Of a stretch of DNA of 64,000 bases, positions 20,241 to 31,400 are shown in pieces (position 1 is the first letter of the stretch; the number at the start of each line of letters is the position of its first letter). Under the pieces are notes generated by a model, which did not search any database, was not told where the DNA came from, and saw only the letters and a program-made list of their open reading frames with translations. Both the position numbers and the translations under genes were made by a program. Where the stretch lies: the NCBI RefSeq assembly GCF_018139145.2, contig NC_059478.1, positions 6,758,001 through 6,822,000 on the forward strand, in the 5' to 3' direction. The stretch is from Gymnogyps californianus (taxonomy: Eukaryota > Chordata > Aves > Accipitriformes > Cathartidae).

Positions 20241-21661
20241 AAGTGTCATTTCGGTACCGAGGGGATCCAGGGGAGCGGCAACATGAAAGGCAGTGGTGCG
20301 AGCCAGGCTGCTGTGTGCGGGCTTGCGGAGCATGCGCTCCGGGAGAAGTGGGAGAGCTGGGGTGGGAGAGAACGGGCGTCCACGGCTCTGAGGTGCCCCG
20401 CGGGTGCCCATGTTGCAGGAGGAGGGCCCCGCATCCCGGCAGGGTGCCCATGTCCCGGTGAGGTTCCCAGGGGGTGCCCGTGTCATGTCAGCGGGGGGGT
20501 GCTGATCCTAGCTGTGGTCACAGCCAGAGGCCAGAGGCAAGTTCTTCACCAGAGCCATCCTGTCCCCGCCTTGGCAGCAGCACAATCAGGAGAGGAGAGA
20601 CCCACCAAGGCCTGATGCACCTCTCTTCTGCAGCCGCAAAGGAAAATGCAGAATTGGAGAAAGGGAACTGCACCCAGCCTGGGGCAGCCGTTACTCTGGT
20701 TAGCTTGGGGGAAGGCCGCGGTAGTCTCTCGTGAAAGCATGCCTGACTGCTGTGGTCTCTAATGCTGTAAAAGCGTCCCAGATCTAGGACCCGTAGTGTG
20801 CCCACTCAGCATCACCGTCTCTTGCATAGATACCTCCAATTGGCACCAGAGACCCATATGCTCACAGACGGCAGCGACAGCTGCTGAGGGGAACCACAGG
20901 CTCCCCACAGTACCACCGGGCAGAGTGCATCAGCATCGGATCCAGCTCTCACAGGCCTCCTGTACACCCCCAAACCTGGCCCTACCTATGGCCCTCACCT
21001 CCCATCCCAGAGTCCACCCTCAAGGCGTGCTGCAGCAGTTCACTACCTCTGTGGAGGGGCAGCAGCTCCCTCAAACGAACCCCTGCCTGCCCACAGACCA
21101 GTGGCCGTGGAGATCTGAGCATCGACTACGGCTGCAGACAGCCACCCACCCCTGTCCCGCCATTAGCTACTCCCTCAGCCGCCACAGCCTCCCCTGCGGC
21201 CAGCCAGCGTGCCCTGACTGGGTGCCCTTCTGAGGAGCGACAGTTCCTCCACCTGCCTGCCAGTGGCAGTGGCCGTTAAAGCCAGTTCCAGCCAGTTTGG
21301 GTGCTCCCTCTGGCGCCCGCTCCCTCACACCACGGCGCGCCCCGCCCGTGCTCGGTGCTCTTTTGCCGCCATGTTAAAAAGTTCAAGCCTCACGTAAGGT
21401 GAAACTTCACGGGCAGCTGTGCTGGAAGTCCCCAGGAAGAGGGACAGGGACACATCTCATAGCCAAGCTCAGGGACACAAGAGAAGGGATAAAGCTGGCA
21501 CCAACTCATCTCCCAGCTGAACCTGGAGCACAGTGGCCCATCAGTGCCATCTACCAAGTACTTCCAGGAGCCCGAGGTGGGCACACGAGGGTCGTGCTTG
21601 TGACTAAGGAGTCCGACCGCAGGAAAGCCTTTGCATTTCCTAATGCTGAAAATACTTTAAA
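20241..21661 (+). repeat. 3' flank and spacer of unit 5
   Basis: Same content as the other spacers, with the YY1-type motif at 21365-21375. Here the CR1 sequence that follows is not cut at the unit junction but continues into the array's right flank. Confidence 0.8.
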
Positions 21662-22890
21662 ATTCACAGAATGGCTGAGCTTGGAAGGCACCTCTGGAGG
21701 TCAGTTTGTCCAATGCCCTGCTCAGGCAGGGCTGCCTAGAGCCAGTTGCCCAGGACCTTGTCCAGATGGCTTTCGAGTATCTCCAAGGATGGAGACTCCA
21801 CAACATCTCTGGGCAACCTTTGCCAGTGCTCAGTTACCCTCACAGCAGAAATATGTTTTCTGATGTTCAGAGGGAACCTCCTGTGTTTCAGTTTGTGCCC
21901 ATTGCCTCATGTCCTGTCACTGGCTCTGTTCTTTTCACCCTCTCTTCTGATATTTATATAAATTAATAAGATTCGCCTTCAGCCTTCTCTTCTCCAGTCT
22001 GAACAGTCCCAGCTCTAAGCCTTTCCTCATAGGAGACATGCTCCAGTCCCTTCATCAGCTTCATGACCCTTCGCTGGACTCTCACCAGTAACTCCATCTC
22101 TCTCTTGTACTGGGGGGCCCAGAACTGGACACAGTACTCAGGTGTGGCCTCACCTGAGCAGAGGGGAAGGATCACCTCCCTCAACATGCTGGTAACACTC
22201 CCTCTAATGCAGCCCAGGATACCACTAGCCCTCTTCGCTGCAAGGGCACGTTGCTGTCTCATGGTTAACCAGGACCCTCAAGGCCTTTTCTGCAGAGCTG
22301 CTTTCCAGATGAGTGGCCTCCAGCATGTACTGGTGCATGGAATTGTTCTTCCCCAGGTGCAGGACTTTGGACTTCGGACTTCCCTTTGTTGAACATCAAA
22401 AGGTTTCTGTCATCCAATTTCTCCAGCCTGTCAAGGTCCCTCTGGATGGCAGCACAACCCTCTGGTGTACCAGCTACTCCTCCAGGTGTTGTGTCATCAG
22501 CAGACTTGCTGAGGGTACACTCTGCCCCATCATCCAGATCTTTAATGAGTATGTTGAACAGAATCGGACCTAGTATTGAACCCTCAGCTACACCACTAGT
22601 TACTGGTTTTCAACCAGATGTCATACCGCTGATCACCACACTCTTGGGCCCAGCCATTCAGCCAGTTTTCAATCTATCTCACTGTCTGCTCATCCAGCCC
22701 TTACATCAACAGCTTCGCTATGAGGATGTTATGGGAGACTGTATCAAAAGCCTGACAGAAGCCAAGGTAGATAATATGTACTGCTCTTCCCTCATCTACC
22801 AAGCCAGTCATTTCATCATAGAGGGTTATCAGATTGTTTAAGCAGGACTTCCCCTTCATGAATCCATGCTGACATAAAGTGATTTGCCAC
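21662..22890 (-). mobile_element. CR1 LINE, antisense, spanning the right edge of the array
   Basis: Reads as the reverse complement of an avian CR1. The 3' end is near 21662 (CACAGAATGG, then GGAAGGCACCTCTGGAGGTC) and the reverse-transcriptase end is to the right. At 22701-22892 the minus strand encodes a decayed fragment (FCQAFDTVSHNIL) typical of the RT domain. Stop codons and indels make it inactive. The first ~70 bp, to 21731, are the stub found at the end of units 0-3, so this element supplied the breakpoint of the amplified unit. Confidence 0.88.
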
Positions 22891-25040
22891 AAAGAGATTT
22901 ACCCCTTTGCTAAAAGCAGTCTCACCCTTGCCTCATACTCCCCTAGTGCTAATGCCACCCTGCCTGTGAGGTCTTTTGATGAAATTCACTTGACTGTCAT
23001 CTGTTCAAGAGACTTACTGGGAAGGGCTGAACTTGCCCGTATCTCTGCTGTCCTGAGAGCACAGAGGGATTTCACAAAAGCACCCCAAGCCGTGTGTGCT
23101 CCGGGACTTGCTGAGAGCTGGCTGGCCAGCCAAAAGCCAGAGCCACTGCCTTCAGCACCTCCTTCTTCACCAAAGCAGTCTGTGCCAGGAGCTTTGCTCC
23201 AGGTCTGGCTTTGACTTGCAGAACTAAGACAATGTTGGCCAAGTCTGCTTCCACACTGGGACCACAGCCAGCAACATGCAGCACCAAACAGGAGACAAGA
23301 AACACCAGCATCCATTTGTGCTGTCTTTATTTACAGGGGAGAGGAGGCCAGTATTTCATCTTGAGAGCTGTCTTGGCTGCTTAAGCCCTGAGAAACCTCA
23401 CCAGTTCTGCAGGGCTTCGGTCCCTCTTACCTATGGCTGTACCTAGAATAAGCCAGTGCCAGCCCTTGATTATGGCAAAGCTGACATGCCTCAGGGAGTG
23501 TCTGCAGACAGGGAGGCGGATAAAGGGCTGCCATGTGTCCCCATCACAGACCAAGAGGGAATGAGTTTGCCCCAGCAGCGGTCACTGGGAAAAGCGTTTC
23601 CTTTCTTGCTCTCTGTGTTAAAAATCAAAGCTTGTCTCAGCTCACATGGGGCTGGAGAGTGATGGAGCATTGAATGTCTAATGTCTTAAGCTTTTAACCA
23701 TGCAGAGCAAAACCAATGCTCTGAAAAGACTGGAAATCAGAGGGAGCAAGGCTAGGAGTCCCTGCTCCAGGCTTCGCGGAATGCCTACGAAAATTTGTTT
23801 TCAGCAGGGCAAGTCAGTCCCAGCAGCATGGGTCAAAGGATCTTTCCCGGCTACCATCCCACCACATCCCCTTCCTTGACTCCCACCAAGCCCCTGCCCC
23901 AGCCCAGCTGCCCCACCTGGCTCTCCAGGCATCGCCAGACCTGCAGTACAACCCCACCAGGCTCTCCAGGGACACGGCTGTTGCAGCACTACCAGGTTAG
24001 TGGAGACTAATTCTCACCTGGGGCAAGGGAGGGCACTCCCTGGGCAGCCCTGGGGATGGCAATACTGCAGGGACACAGTGTCCTCCACCAGGATGCAATG
24101 AAAGGGACACAGGCCAGACAACACCATGCTCTGAAAAAGGGGAGCAGAGGACTCCTGGGCATCCAGTTTCATGCTACCCAGCTGGGATCTGTGGATGTCC
24201 CATATGAAGATCCTAGGCAGCCCAGGAACTGCTACACACTGCTGTCCCCCCTCAGACAGGCTGCTCAGCAGCTGCCTTTCATCATCCATTGCCCCTTTCT
24301 TTCAGAAGAGGCTGGTTCTCCCTTAACCATATCTTACAGACCCAAACCCCCCCATCCAAGAGCAAAATCATTCCAAGTGAGGAATGACAGACACACCTCT
24401 GACCTTCTGCAAGCCAACCTCGAGGCTTAGGGTTGAGCCCAGGGCTCGGCTAGGAGTCCCCCCACACATGGCCACTGAGCTCCAGAGGGGCTGAAGGTAT
24501 CCACGTGCCGTCCCCACCCAAGGCAGGCAGTGAGACTGCTAAAGACGCAAGCTGCCATGTTTATATGATCACATACCCCACATCACCTACCAGGTCCTTG
24601 CTGGAGGGTGTGACAGCACACCCACACCTGAGGTGGGAAGGGGTGTCAGACACAGAAAGGGATGCTGTTGAGGGACGGAGACCTGGAGGTGCAGAGACAG
24701 TCAGGGGAGGTATTACACATCATTCTCCCAACTCCCAGTGGCATTGTGCAGTGCCTGCCAGCCAAAACCACGCTGCTTGGACCTGAACAGCAGTAGCAGG
24801 AGGCGGCAACCCCAGCCCAGTCACAAAATCCATGCCGCACTCAAGTTGCCACCTCCATCACAGCCCATCCCTTCCCTGGGATGGAGACCACTGCGACACT
24901 AAAGCAGCTGTTGAATGCTCTTCCTTCCTTACCGCTTTTGAAGTGAAGATCCTGACACCAACATCTCCCAGGACCCTCTTCCCAGCCCCCTCCCAGCAAC
25001 ACTGAGCCTGGCAAATACCTTATGGCAAGTAATTTTACAT
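22891..25040. other. Region between the CR1 and the UCK2 coding end
   Basis: No gene is supported. Part of it may be the UCK2 3'UTR. On the minus strand the first clear AATAAA reads at 23326-23331 (TTTATT on the plus strand), about 2 kb after the UCK2 stop. A minus-strand frame at 23072-23311 has a hydrophobic start but no recognisable family. Confidence 0.4.
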
Positions 25041-25324
25041 TATTCTGCATTTACACAAAAATAGAGCAATTCTATATTTATAGAGATTTATAGCCGGTTC
25101 CGTGCTGGAGGAGTTATTGAGCAAGGCCAGGAGCTGTGGGCGGTCCAGGCTCCCGAGCAGCCGGCTGCTTCTCATTCAGCATTTCCAACATACAAAATTA
25201 AAGGCATTCATCTCCGTCTGGTTTCTTAAATAGATAAGGGGGGAATGAACGGACAGTATGTACAGAGGGGCAGTGGCAGGGCCCGAGCGCCCTCCGCCCC
25301 CAGCCTCGCGCCTGCCGCGTGGGG
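23326..25324 (-). other. UCK2: UCK2 3'UTR, likely extent
   Basis: Runs from the UCK2 stop to the first canonical minus-strand AATAAA, at 23326-23331. TATAAA-type variants near 25070-25095 could give a much shorter end. The extent is inferred from the hexamer only. Confidence 0.4.
25257..25264 (-). promoter_or_regulatory. UCK2: Pumilio-type element in the UCK2 3'UTR
   Basis: On the minus strand the sequence is TGTACATA, matching UGUANAUA, about 60 nt after the stop codon. Function is inferred from the motif alone. Confidence 0.35.
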
Positions 25325-25464
25325 TCAGTGAGGCCGGCTGCTGGACTCTGAGGGCTGCCGCTGGCGGGGAGGAGTGTAGCCATTCAGGTAGCCGTTGCTC
25401 TGGCGTTTGCTGAGTCCTCCGTTAAGAATGTCCTGGATGTGCTGCACTATCAGGTTTATGGCCA
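25325..25464 (-). CDS. UCK2: UCK2 coding exon 7 with stop
   Basis: Encodes [17 protein letters not shown] and the variable C-terminus ending SSSRPH; TGA at 25325-25327. Confidence 0.96.
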
Positions 25465-28400
25465 CTGTGAGCAAAAGGGAGGGAAAGACATGGGAGAGAG
25501 ATTGCATTAGGATCACTGCAAATAAACTAGAGCCAAGTCAGAGACAATGACCCTGCTGTCTCCCCTGCTCCTATCCCCTCCTATCACGCGGTAGGGAGCT
25601 GCAACCCTGCGGAGAGGAGCTGCCCTGCTGGGACTTCACCGCTCTGCCCTGGCTGAGCCTGGCACTCAAGCCAGTACGGTCAGGCTGATTCCAGCCAGGT
25701 GGAGACCTGGCTGTCCCAGTTGCACGTCTGGCCTTGGAGAAGCACATTTCCCTTTGTGTGGGATGGGCCAGGAGTTTGCCTGGAGGCACTGGACATAGAT
25801 GGGCTCCCAGGCTTGATCAGAGGAGCACGAACTCCCAGTCCCTAATGCTCCAGGCAGGAGCAAAGGGCAGAGGCTCATCTCAGCACGTGTGTGGTAACAG
25901 CACTTTCTCGAGTGGCAGTGGCCCGAGTCACCTCCATGGCAGGTCCTGCTACCTCCTACCTAACTCTGCCACAACAGCAACAGCCCAAAGCCGGCTGCCA
26001 GGACGTAATGGTAGTGTCTGGGTCCACTCACCTTCATTATCTGCTCCTCTCGGAATGATCACGTCAGCATACTTCTTGGTCTGGGAGGAGAGAGAGCACT
26101 GCGTTAGAGAGAAAGTGGAGAGCCACCAGGCTGGGGCATTGTCCCTGCTTCCCAAGGCAGGTCCTTTCCCTCCCCTTGCCAAACCCAAACCCGCTGGGAG
26201 GTTATGTCGTTGCTGATAATACATTTTGGATGCTCTTACTTGTCTTCTGCTCTGTGTTTTGAGGGCCATGCTTTGCACCTTGATTCCATTTTCATGAGCT
26301 CATACAGATTCCAGTAAGAGGCACCCTAACAAAACCTGAAATTAAAAAGCCTCACGATTGCAAGATGCTAGCAGCTGATGCTTTTGGGAACAACCTCCCC
26401 CTGAATCCAGCCAGACTTGGTACAAGAGCAAGAGTTGGCATGCCTGGGCTGTGTGGACATGCAGGGCACAGCCATATGATCTGCCTGGGATGTGGGGAGA
26501 ACTTTCTACCAGCATCGCTTCCAAAAAAGGTCTGATTCGAGACACCAGTCCTGACCTATTTTCACCTGCAGGTGCCAGTCTCAGTTTCCTCCCCTACTTG
26601 TGTCAGCTTTTACAGCTGATCAGCTTCCTGACAGCCATGCTCTACCAGCAGTAAACAAGCCAGTCTGCCCGACACCTCCAGGTGCTTCCAGCCATATAAA
26701 AAAAATCACCAGGACATGCTGGACCATTTCAGTGCTGGACCACCTGGCCCAGAGCTGGTTTAGGAGTCGAGTAACAGGAACAGTGGGTGCTGAGCCTGCT
26801 CGACATCCGCATGCAATTGCTCTGCAGCTGAGCGCACTACCAGGTTGGAAGCAGGTGGGAGCAGACCACTGCAAAGCTGGTGGGTAGGGACAAAGCAGTT
26901 GTTTTCTACCCTCCTTGTTTCACATTTCGTCCTCCTACAGACTCTTCAACAGAAGAGACTGATGCAGCATCTGCTGCTTTGCAAAGCTGCGGATTTACCT
27001 TGCTGGGGATTTGCAAGGAGGGGAGCCACCAAGCTGGACCTGCCTCTCAGGAAAAGCCTCTCTGGGATTACACTGGAATTGGACGTTGGTCCCCAGAGCC
27101 ACAACTGAGTGAGACAGAGGAAAAGGGTGCTGCCCAGGAGCCAGGAAGAGAACTTGTAGCACAGAAAGAATCAGCCCCTCTTATGGGAAAGGGCAGAGCT
27201 GGCCACATAGACAGGCACAGAGATGTTCCTGAGGCTGGAGGCACAGGTTCAATTCCTGCCTGTGGTGCTGGCCAGCAGTTCCCAGGTTGCAGGACTCTGC
27301 TGGCTCAATTCCTCCAGAATAAGAAGAAATTCCTCATATAACTACCACATCTGCTTGAAAAGCCTTGAGAACCAAGGCATGGGCTCCTCTCCACGAAAGC
27401 CAGGAGAGGTGTGCAATGGCTAGTCCTGCAAACATGCTATTTCACCTGCAAGTTCTGCAGGACTGCAGTGGTCTCCCGCATGCAAAGTCCCTGTCTGCTA
27501 GGGAGCCTTGCCTCAATTATCAGCTCTCAAAGTAGCTTCCTTTCTCCAGACAAACCTTGCAACCCTGGCCCCGAGCAACGTCTGTCTGCTCTACACCTTG
27601 GCATCTCACCAGCCAGGAAATGCAACCTGCAAGGCCCATCACTCTGTGCTGCGGGATGTGAAGAAGCTCCCCTGCTCTCCCAAGCATCCAGCTAGCAAGA
27701 AGCTTCACTGCAGGGTGAAAAGGGCAGGCAGGACAGCCCAAAACAGGACGCAGATACAGCGAACACTGCCTCGGGGCAGGGATCTCCTCCTCCCCGGCTG
27801 GATGCAGCCAAGGATCTTCCCTCCTGGGCTGGCATCTGCTGAGCTGCCTGGTGTTGGTTTGTCAGACCCTGTGCAGGGAAGGGTTTCTCTTGCTGCGTCG
27901 GCCTTCCCATAGGGGAGGGTGATCTCACCAGGAAGGCAGCGGCTGTATAAATAGTCCCCATCTCACCCTGCCCCGGCCAGCACTGGCACCCCCATTTTTG
28001 CCAGTGCCTGCAGGGAGGGAGCAAGGCAAGGCAGGCTGACCTGAGCTCTGGGGCACAAAATGCTCCTGTCTGAGGAGCTGGGCAGGGTATGAGACATTTG
28101 GCAGACTCTTGTGGGTGTGACTCCCCTTACTTACTGGCAAACAGAACTCCTCGAAGGCAGGCTTGACAAAGGTGATGTACTGAGATAAGATCTGCTCGAG
28201 GTCCCTGCCTCGCTCACTGATGTCTCGTAGCACTGCGGGGAAGATGTAAGGCACAGTCAGGAGCTGAGACATGAATCGCTCCATCCCCCTTCCCTTCAGT
28301 ACAGCCTTTGGCCAGCCACCCAGGTATTTTGCCCGAGGTCTCTTCCTGGAAGCTGCTGCCCACATGTCCAAGCATACCCCAGCCCAGCTACATGCTTTTA

Positions 28401-31400
28401 ACCCACTTCCAAGCTTTCCCGGAAGCCAAGGGCTGGCTGACCTGACCAAGGGCTTTTCTCAGCCTCCCTCCCTTCTCAGCTCTGCAAGCACATTCCAGCT
28501 GTAACCAGTGCCACCCCAGTCCTGACTGTTCCCAGCCTCAGCCCTTGCATCCCTCCTGTCACTCTGCCCTGCCCTTGGCCTAAGGATGGAGCGTTCTCCC
28601 AGTTGTCCCACTGCAGAGGTGCCCAAAGAATAGAAAAGCAGTGGGGTTCACCCATACACATATTAAGGCGCAGTTTAACTCAGGTCTGCAGAGGTGAGGA
28701 GAGCAAAACTCACCCACCTACCCAGCTCTGCCAGGCTCCTTGTGCTGCCCGCAGCTGAGTGGGATGGGAAGGCGAAGCAGGCTCCCACAACCAGAGGCTG
28801 AGCGGGTGCTTGGAGGAGATCAGCTCAGGAGGCAGGAGAGCAAGCTGGCCTCCTGCTTGTTCTGCCATTTGGGCCTTACACCCTGGTTGCACGAGGTATT
28901 TGGGCCATTGCCATCTCCGGTCTGAAGCCACTTCAGCGTGGACAAGTGCCACAGTTCAGCAGGAATTCAATCCATGGGTAAGAGCCAAAACAGCCCCGTG
29001 GCCGAGCAGACGGCTCTTGGCTCTCCCCAAGGGGCTGGCTGGCTCCTCCCCAGCATGCTAGCACCTGGCACTGGGTTCGGAGTAAGTCTTCTCCACGTGC
29101 CAAGCAGAGCCAAGCCACGGCACTGCCAGCCTGCGTGACCTGCTCGGCAGCCGTTGCCCGTGTGCTTGCAGGGCCAGGACAGTGCCGTTCTCCCAGTGCT
29201 GGTTTGGCACCATCCCCGCGGCTCTGTTTGCCGTCAGCCAGCAGCTTTGCAGCGTGCCCTTTCGCAGTCCTGCGCAGGGGAGGTGATGGGGGGAAGAAAG
29301 GGCTGGCAGCAGGATGTGTGCCAGCTCCCTGCCTGCTCCAGGAACGGCTCAGTCCAGCCCAGGCTGCTCTAGTCAGCTCCTTGCCTTCTCCAGAGAGCGA
29401 GAGCAAGCCCCAGCTCAAACAATACAGAAAAACAGGCAAGAAAAATAAAATAGAGAGACTTTTCTTTCCCAGGTCCCAGACTCTGTCTGTTGGCTGCTCT
29501 GTGGTGGGGAAGGAGCACAGCGTGGGTGTATTTACAGCACGCTTGGCCTGGGATGGCGTGCGGGAGGCCTGTGAGCTGCACAGGGCAAGTGCCCAGGCTG
29601 CCAGGGGCCGGTCCTGACAGGCCAAAACTCTCCTGCCTGCTCCCAGGGCAGACCACAGCAGAGCAATCACCCCACACACAAACACAAGTCAAGCACCCAC
29701 TGTCTTGTACCTGGCCCCAAAGCAACGGGTCCCAGCAACCCAGGCTAAGACCACGCATCCTGTCTGGAGGTATCCCGCTCTACTTGCAGGGCAGGCAAAT
29801 GTCCCAAGGATGGATCAGCACCCGTCCAGAGCCAGCAGGCAGACATCACTCAAATCAGGCCCGAAACATGCACGTGACACCTGACTTGGTCTTTGTTTTA
29901 CGGAAGCTGGCCAAGGACAGGGCAGCGAGGGACCTCAGCCAGAATCAGCTTTGCACGGATCAGACTGTTTGAGGCACCTGACAGACCTTGCCTCTTGCGC
30001 TTTGGTAGCAGCATTTTTCTTGGGAGAGGTGCTGAGATGGGGACAGTGCGAGTCACGCATACTGAACCCCAGTGCTACTGATTAACAGAGCTGTCAGCTA
30101 CATTTCCAGGAACCTCATCTCCCACTGCTGCCCAGCTGGAAAGCCCATTGATGCAACTCTTCAGGACTTCTGGGAGAGCAAGATGACTCAGGGCCATGTC
30201 ACAATGCAAGATCCCGACTTTTGCTACAAGCTGCCTCCAGCTACGTTCCAGGGACATGATTATACCTTCAGCACCTCACATACAGGCTCTCCTTTCCCAG
30301 AAATGCCAGGGAGACATAGAGTAAACAGATTTGCCGCTGTGGTCCTACCAACTGCTGACGGCAGGCCAGGAGACCGCCAAATGGTCAGTTCCCTATCAGG
30401 AGGCCGATGAGTTGCCCTAACTAGGAGACACCAGCACCTCAACCAGCCTAGCTGCCCCTTTGCAAGGCTTTAGTGATTGATGGTGGGTGGGAGAAATACC
30501 CCAAGAATGGCCTGGGCCCATGTGGCTCAGGACCTCGTCCGACAGCTGCAGCACAACAGGGTTTAGCTCTGTCGGCAGCTGGATGGTCTCGGTTCTTCGT
30601 CAATGGGATCTCAACCAGTTCTCAAGCCCTGAGCTCACAGTTCTGTACCAAGTCTGAACTGACTGAACCACACACTCCACAGCATGATTGGGATGCACAC
30701 ACGGTCATGTGGCTCTGCAAATGCACAAGGCAACGCCTTGTCTTCAGACAGCTGATACAAGGCACTGCCAAAAACGTGTGCTACCCCGTGGCTGGGTGTG
30801 AACCCAAGTTCCTGCACAGCACAGTCTGCTTAAGGGATAAGGTTCACATCACGGGATCTTGCAAATGCGTATCTGTGACCTGCTAATACATCTCCCTACA
30901 ATGACTGTGCTGTCACCTCCCTGGATGAGTCATGCAAGAACAGTGGGCAGGGTCAAGAAGGATGCGTAAAAAGGAGCTTTTAATCAGCACTGATGACATC
31001 CCAACAGCGGAGGAGGCTGTGTATCTGTCTGACAGCAGGAGGGCAGGCAAGACCAGTTCCATTGCAGAGTGGAACAGTCCCATGCACACAAGCAGTCCCA
31101 GGCTGATGCACTGAGACACAGCACAGAGTCTGGGCGGGACCTCTCCTTGAAGTCATCGTCTACATCCCCAGACACCCTGTGGAGGCTGTTGGAGCCAGGC
31201 AGGGGTAGGGACAGTTCAGACAGAACTGAATTCTGCCCCAAGAGTCCCCAAATGCTTTCTTAGTCATCCAGGAGACTCAGGTGCTACACCAGTGACCCCA
31301 CTCCTAAAGGCTGCTTTGAAATGAACGGCATCTCAAGCCATGCAGGCCCTGCAGAGCTAGAGTCCCTCCTATGTCAGCTGGCAACCCACAACCAAGCCAG

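Larger units (their letters stand above)
1..21731 (+). repeat. Tandem array of ~4.1-kb gene-bearing units
   Basis: The same sequence recurs head to tail. Unit 1 is 1132-5172, unit 2 is 5173-9326, unit 3 is 9327-13590, unit 4 is 13591-16509 (different tail), a degenerate relic is 16510-17577, and unit 5 is 17578-21731. Positions 1-1131 are the end of a preceding unit. Units differ by scattered substitutions and by whole 114-bp steps, caused by a coding minisatellite in exon 1. Each unit consists of a promoter, a three-exon gene, a polyadenylation signal and, except in unit 4, a ~1.4-kb spacer ending in a CR1 stub. The very high identity between units indicates recent amplification or continuing homogenisation; which of these applies is inference. 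Confidence 0.97.

Noticed and set aside
23072..23311. Minus-strand 79-codon frame with a hydrophobic start
   Set aside because: No homology I recognise, no splice context, and no polyadenylation signal suited to it; likely chance.
27222..27290. GGTTCAATTCCTGCC resembling a tRNA T-arm
   Set aside because: The 5-bp T stem has a mismatch, and I found no matching acceptor, D or anticodon stems at tRNA spacing.
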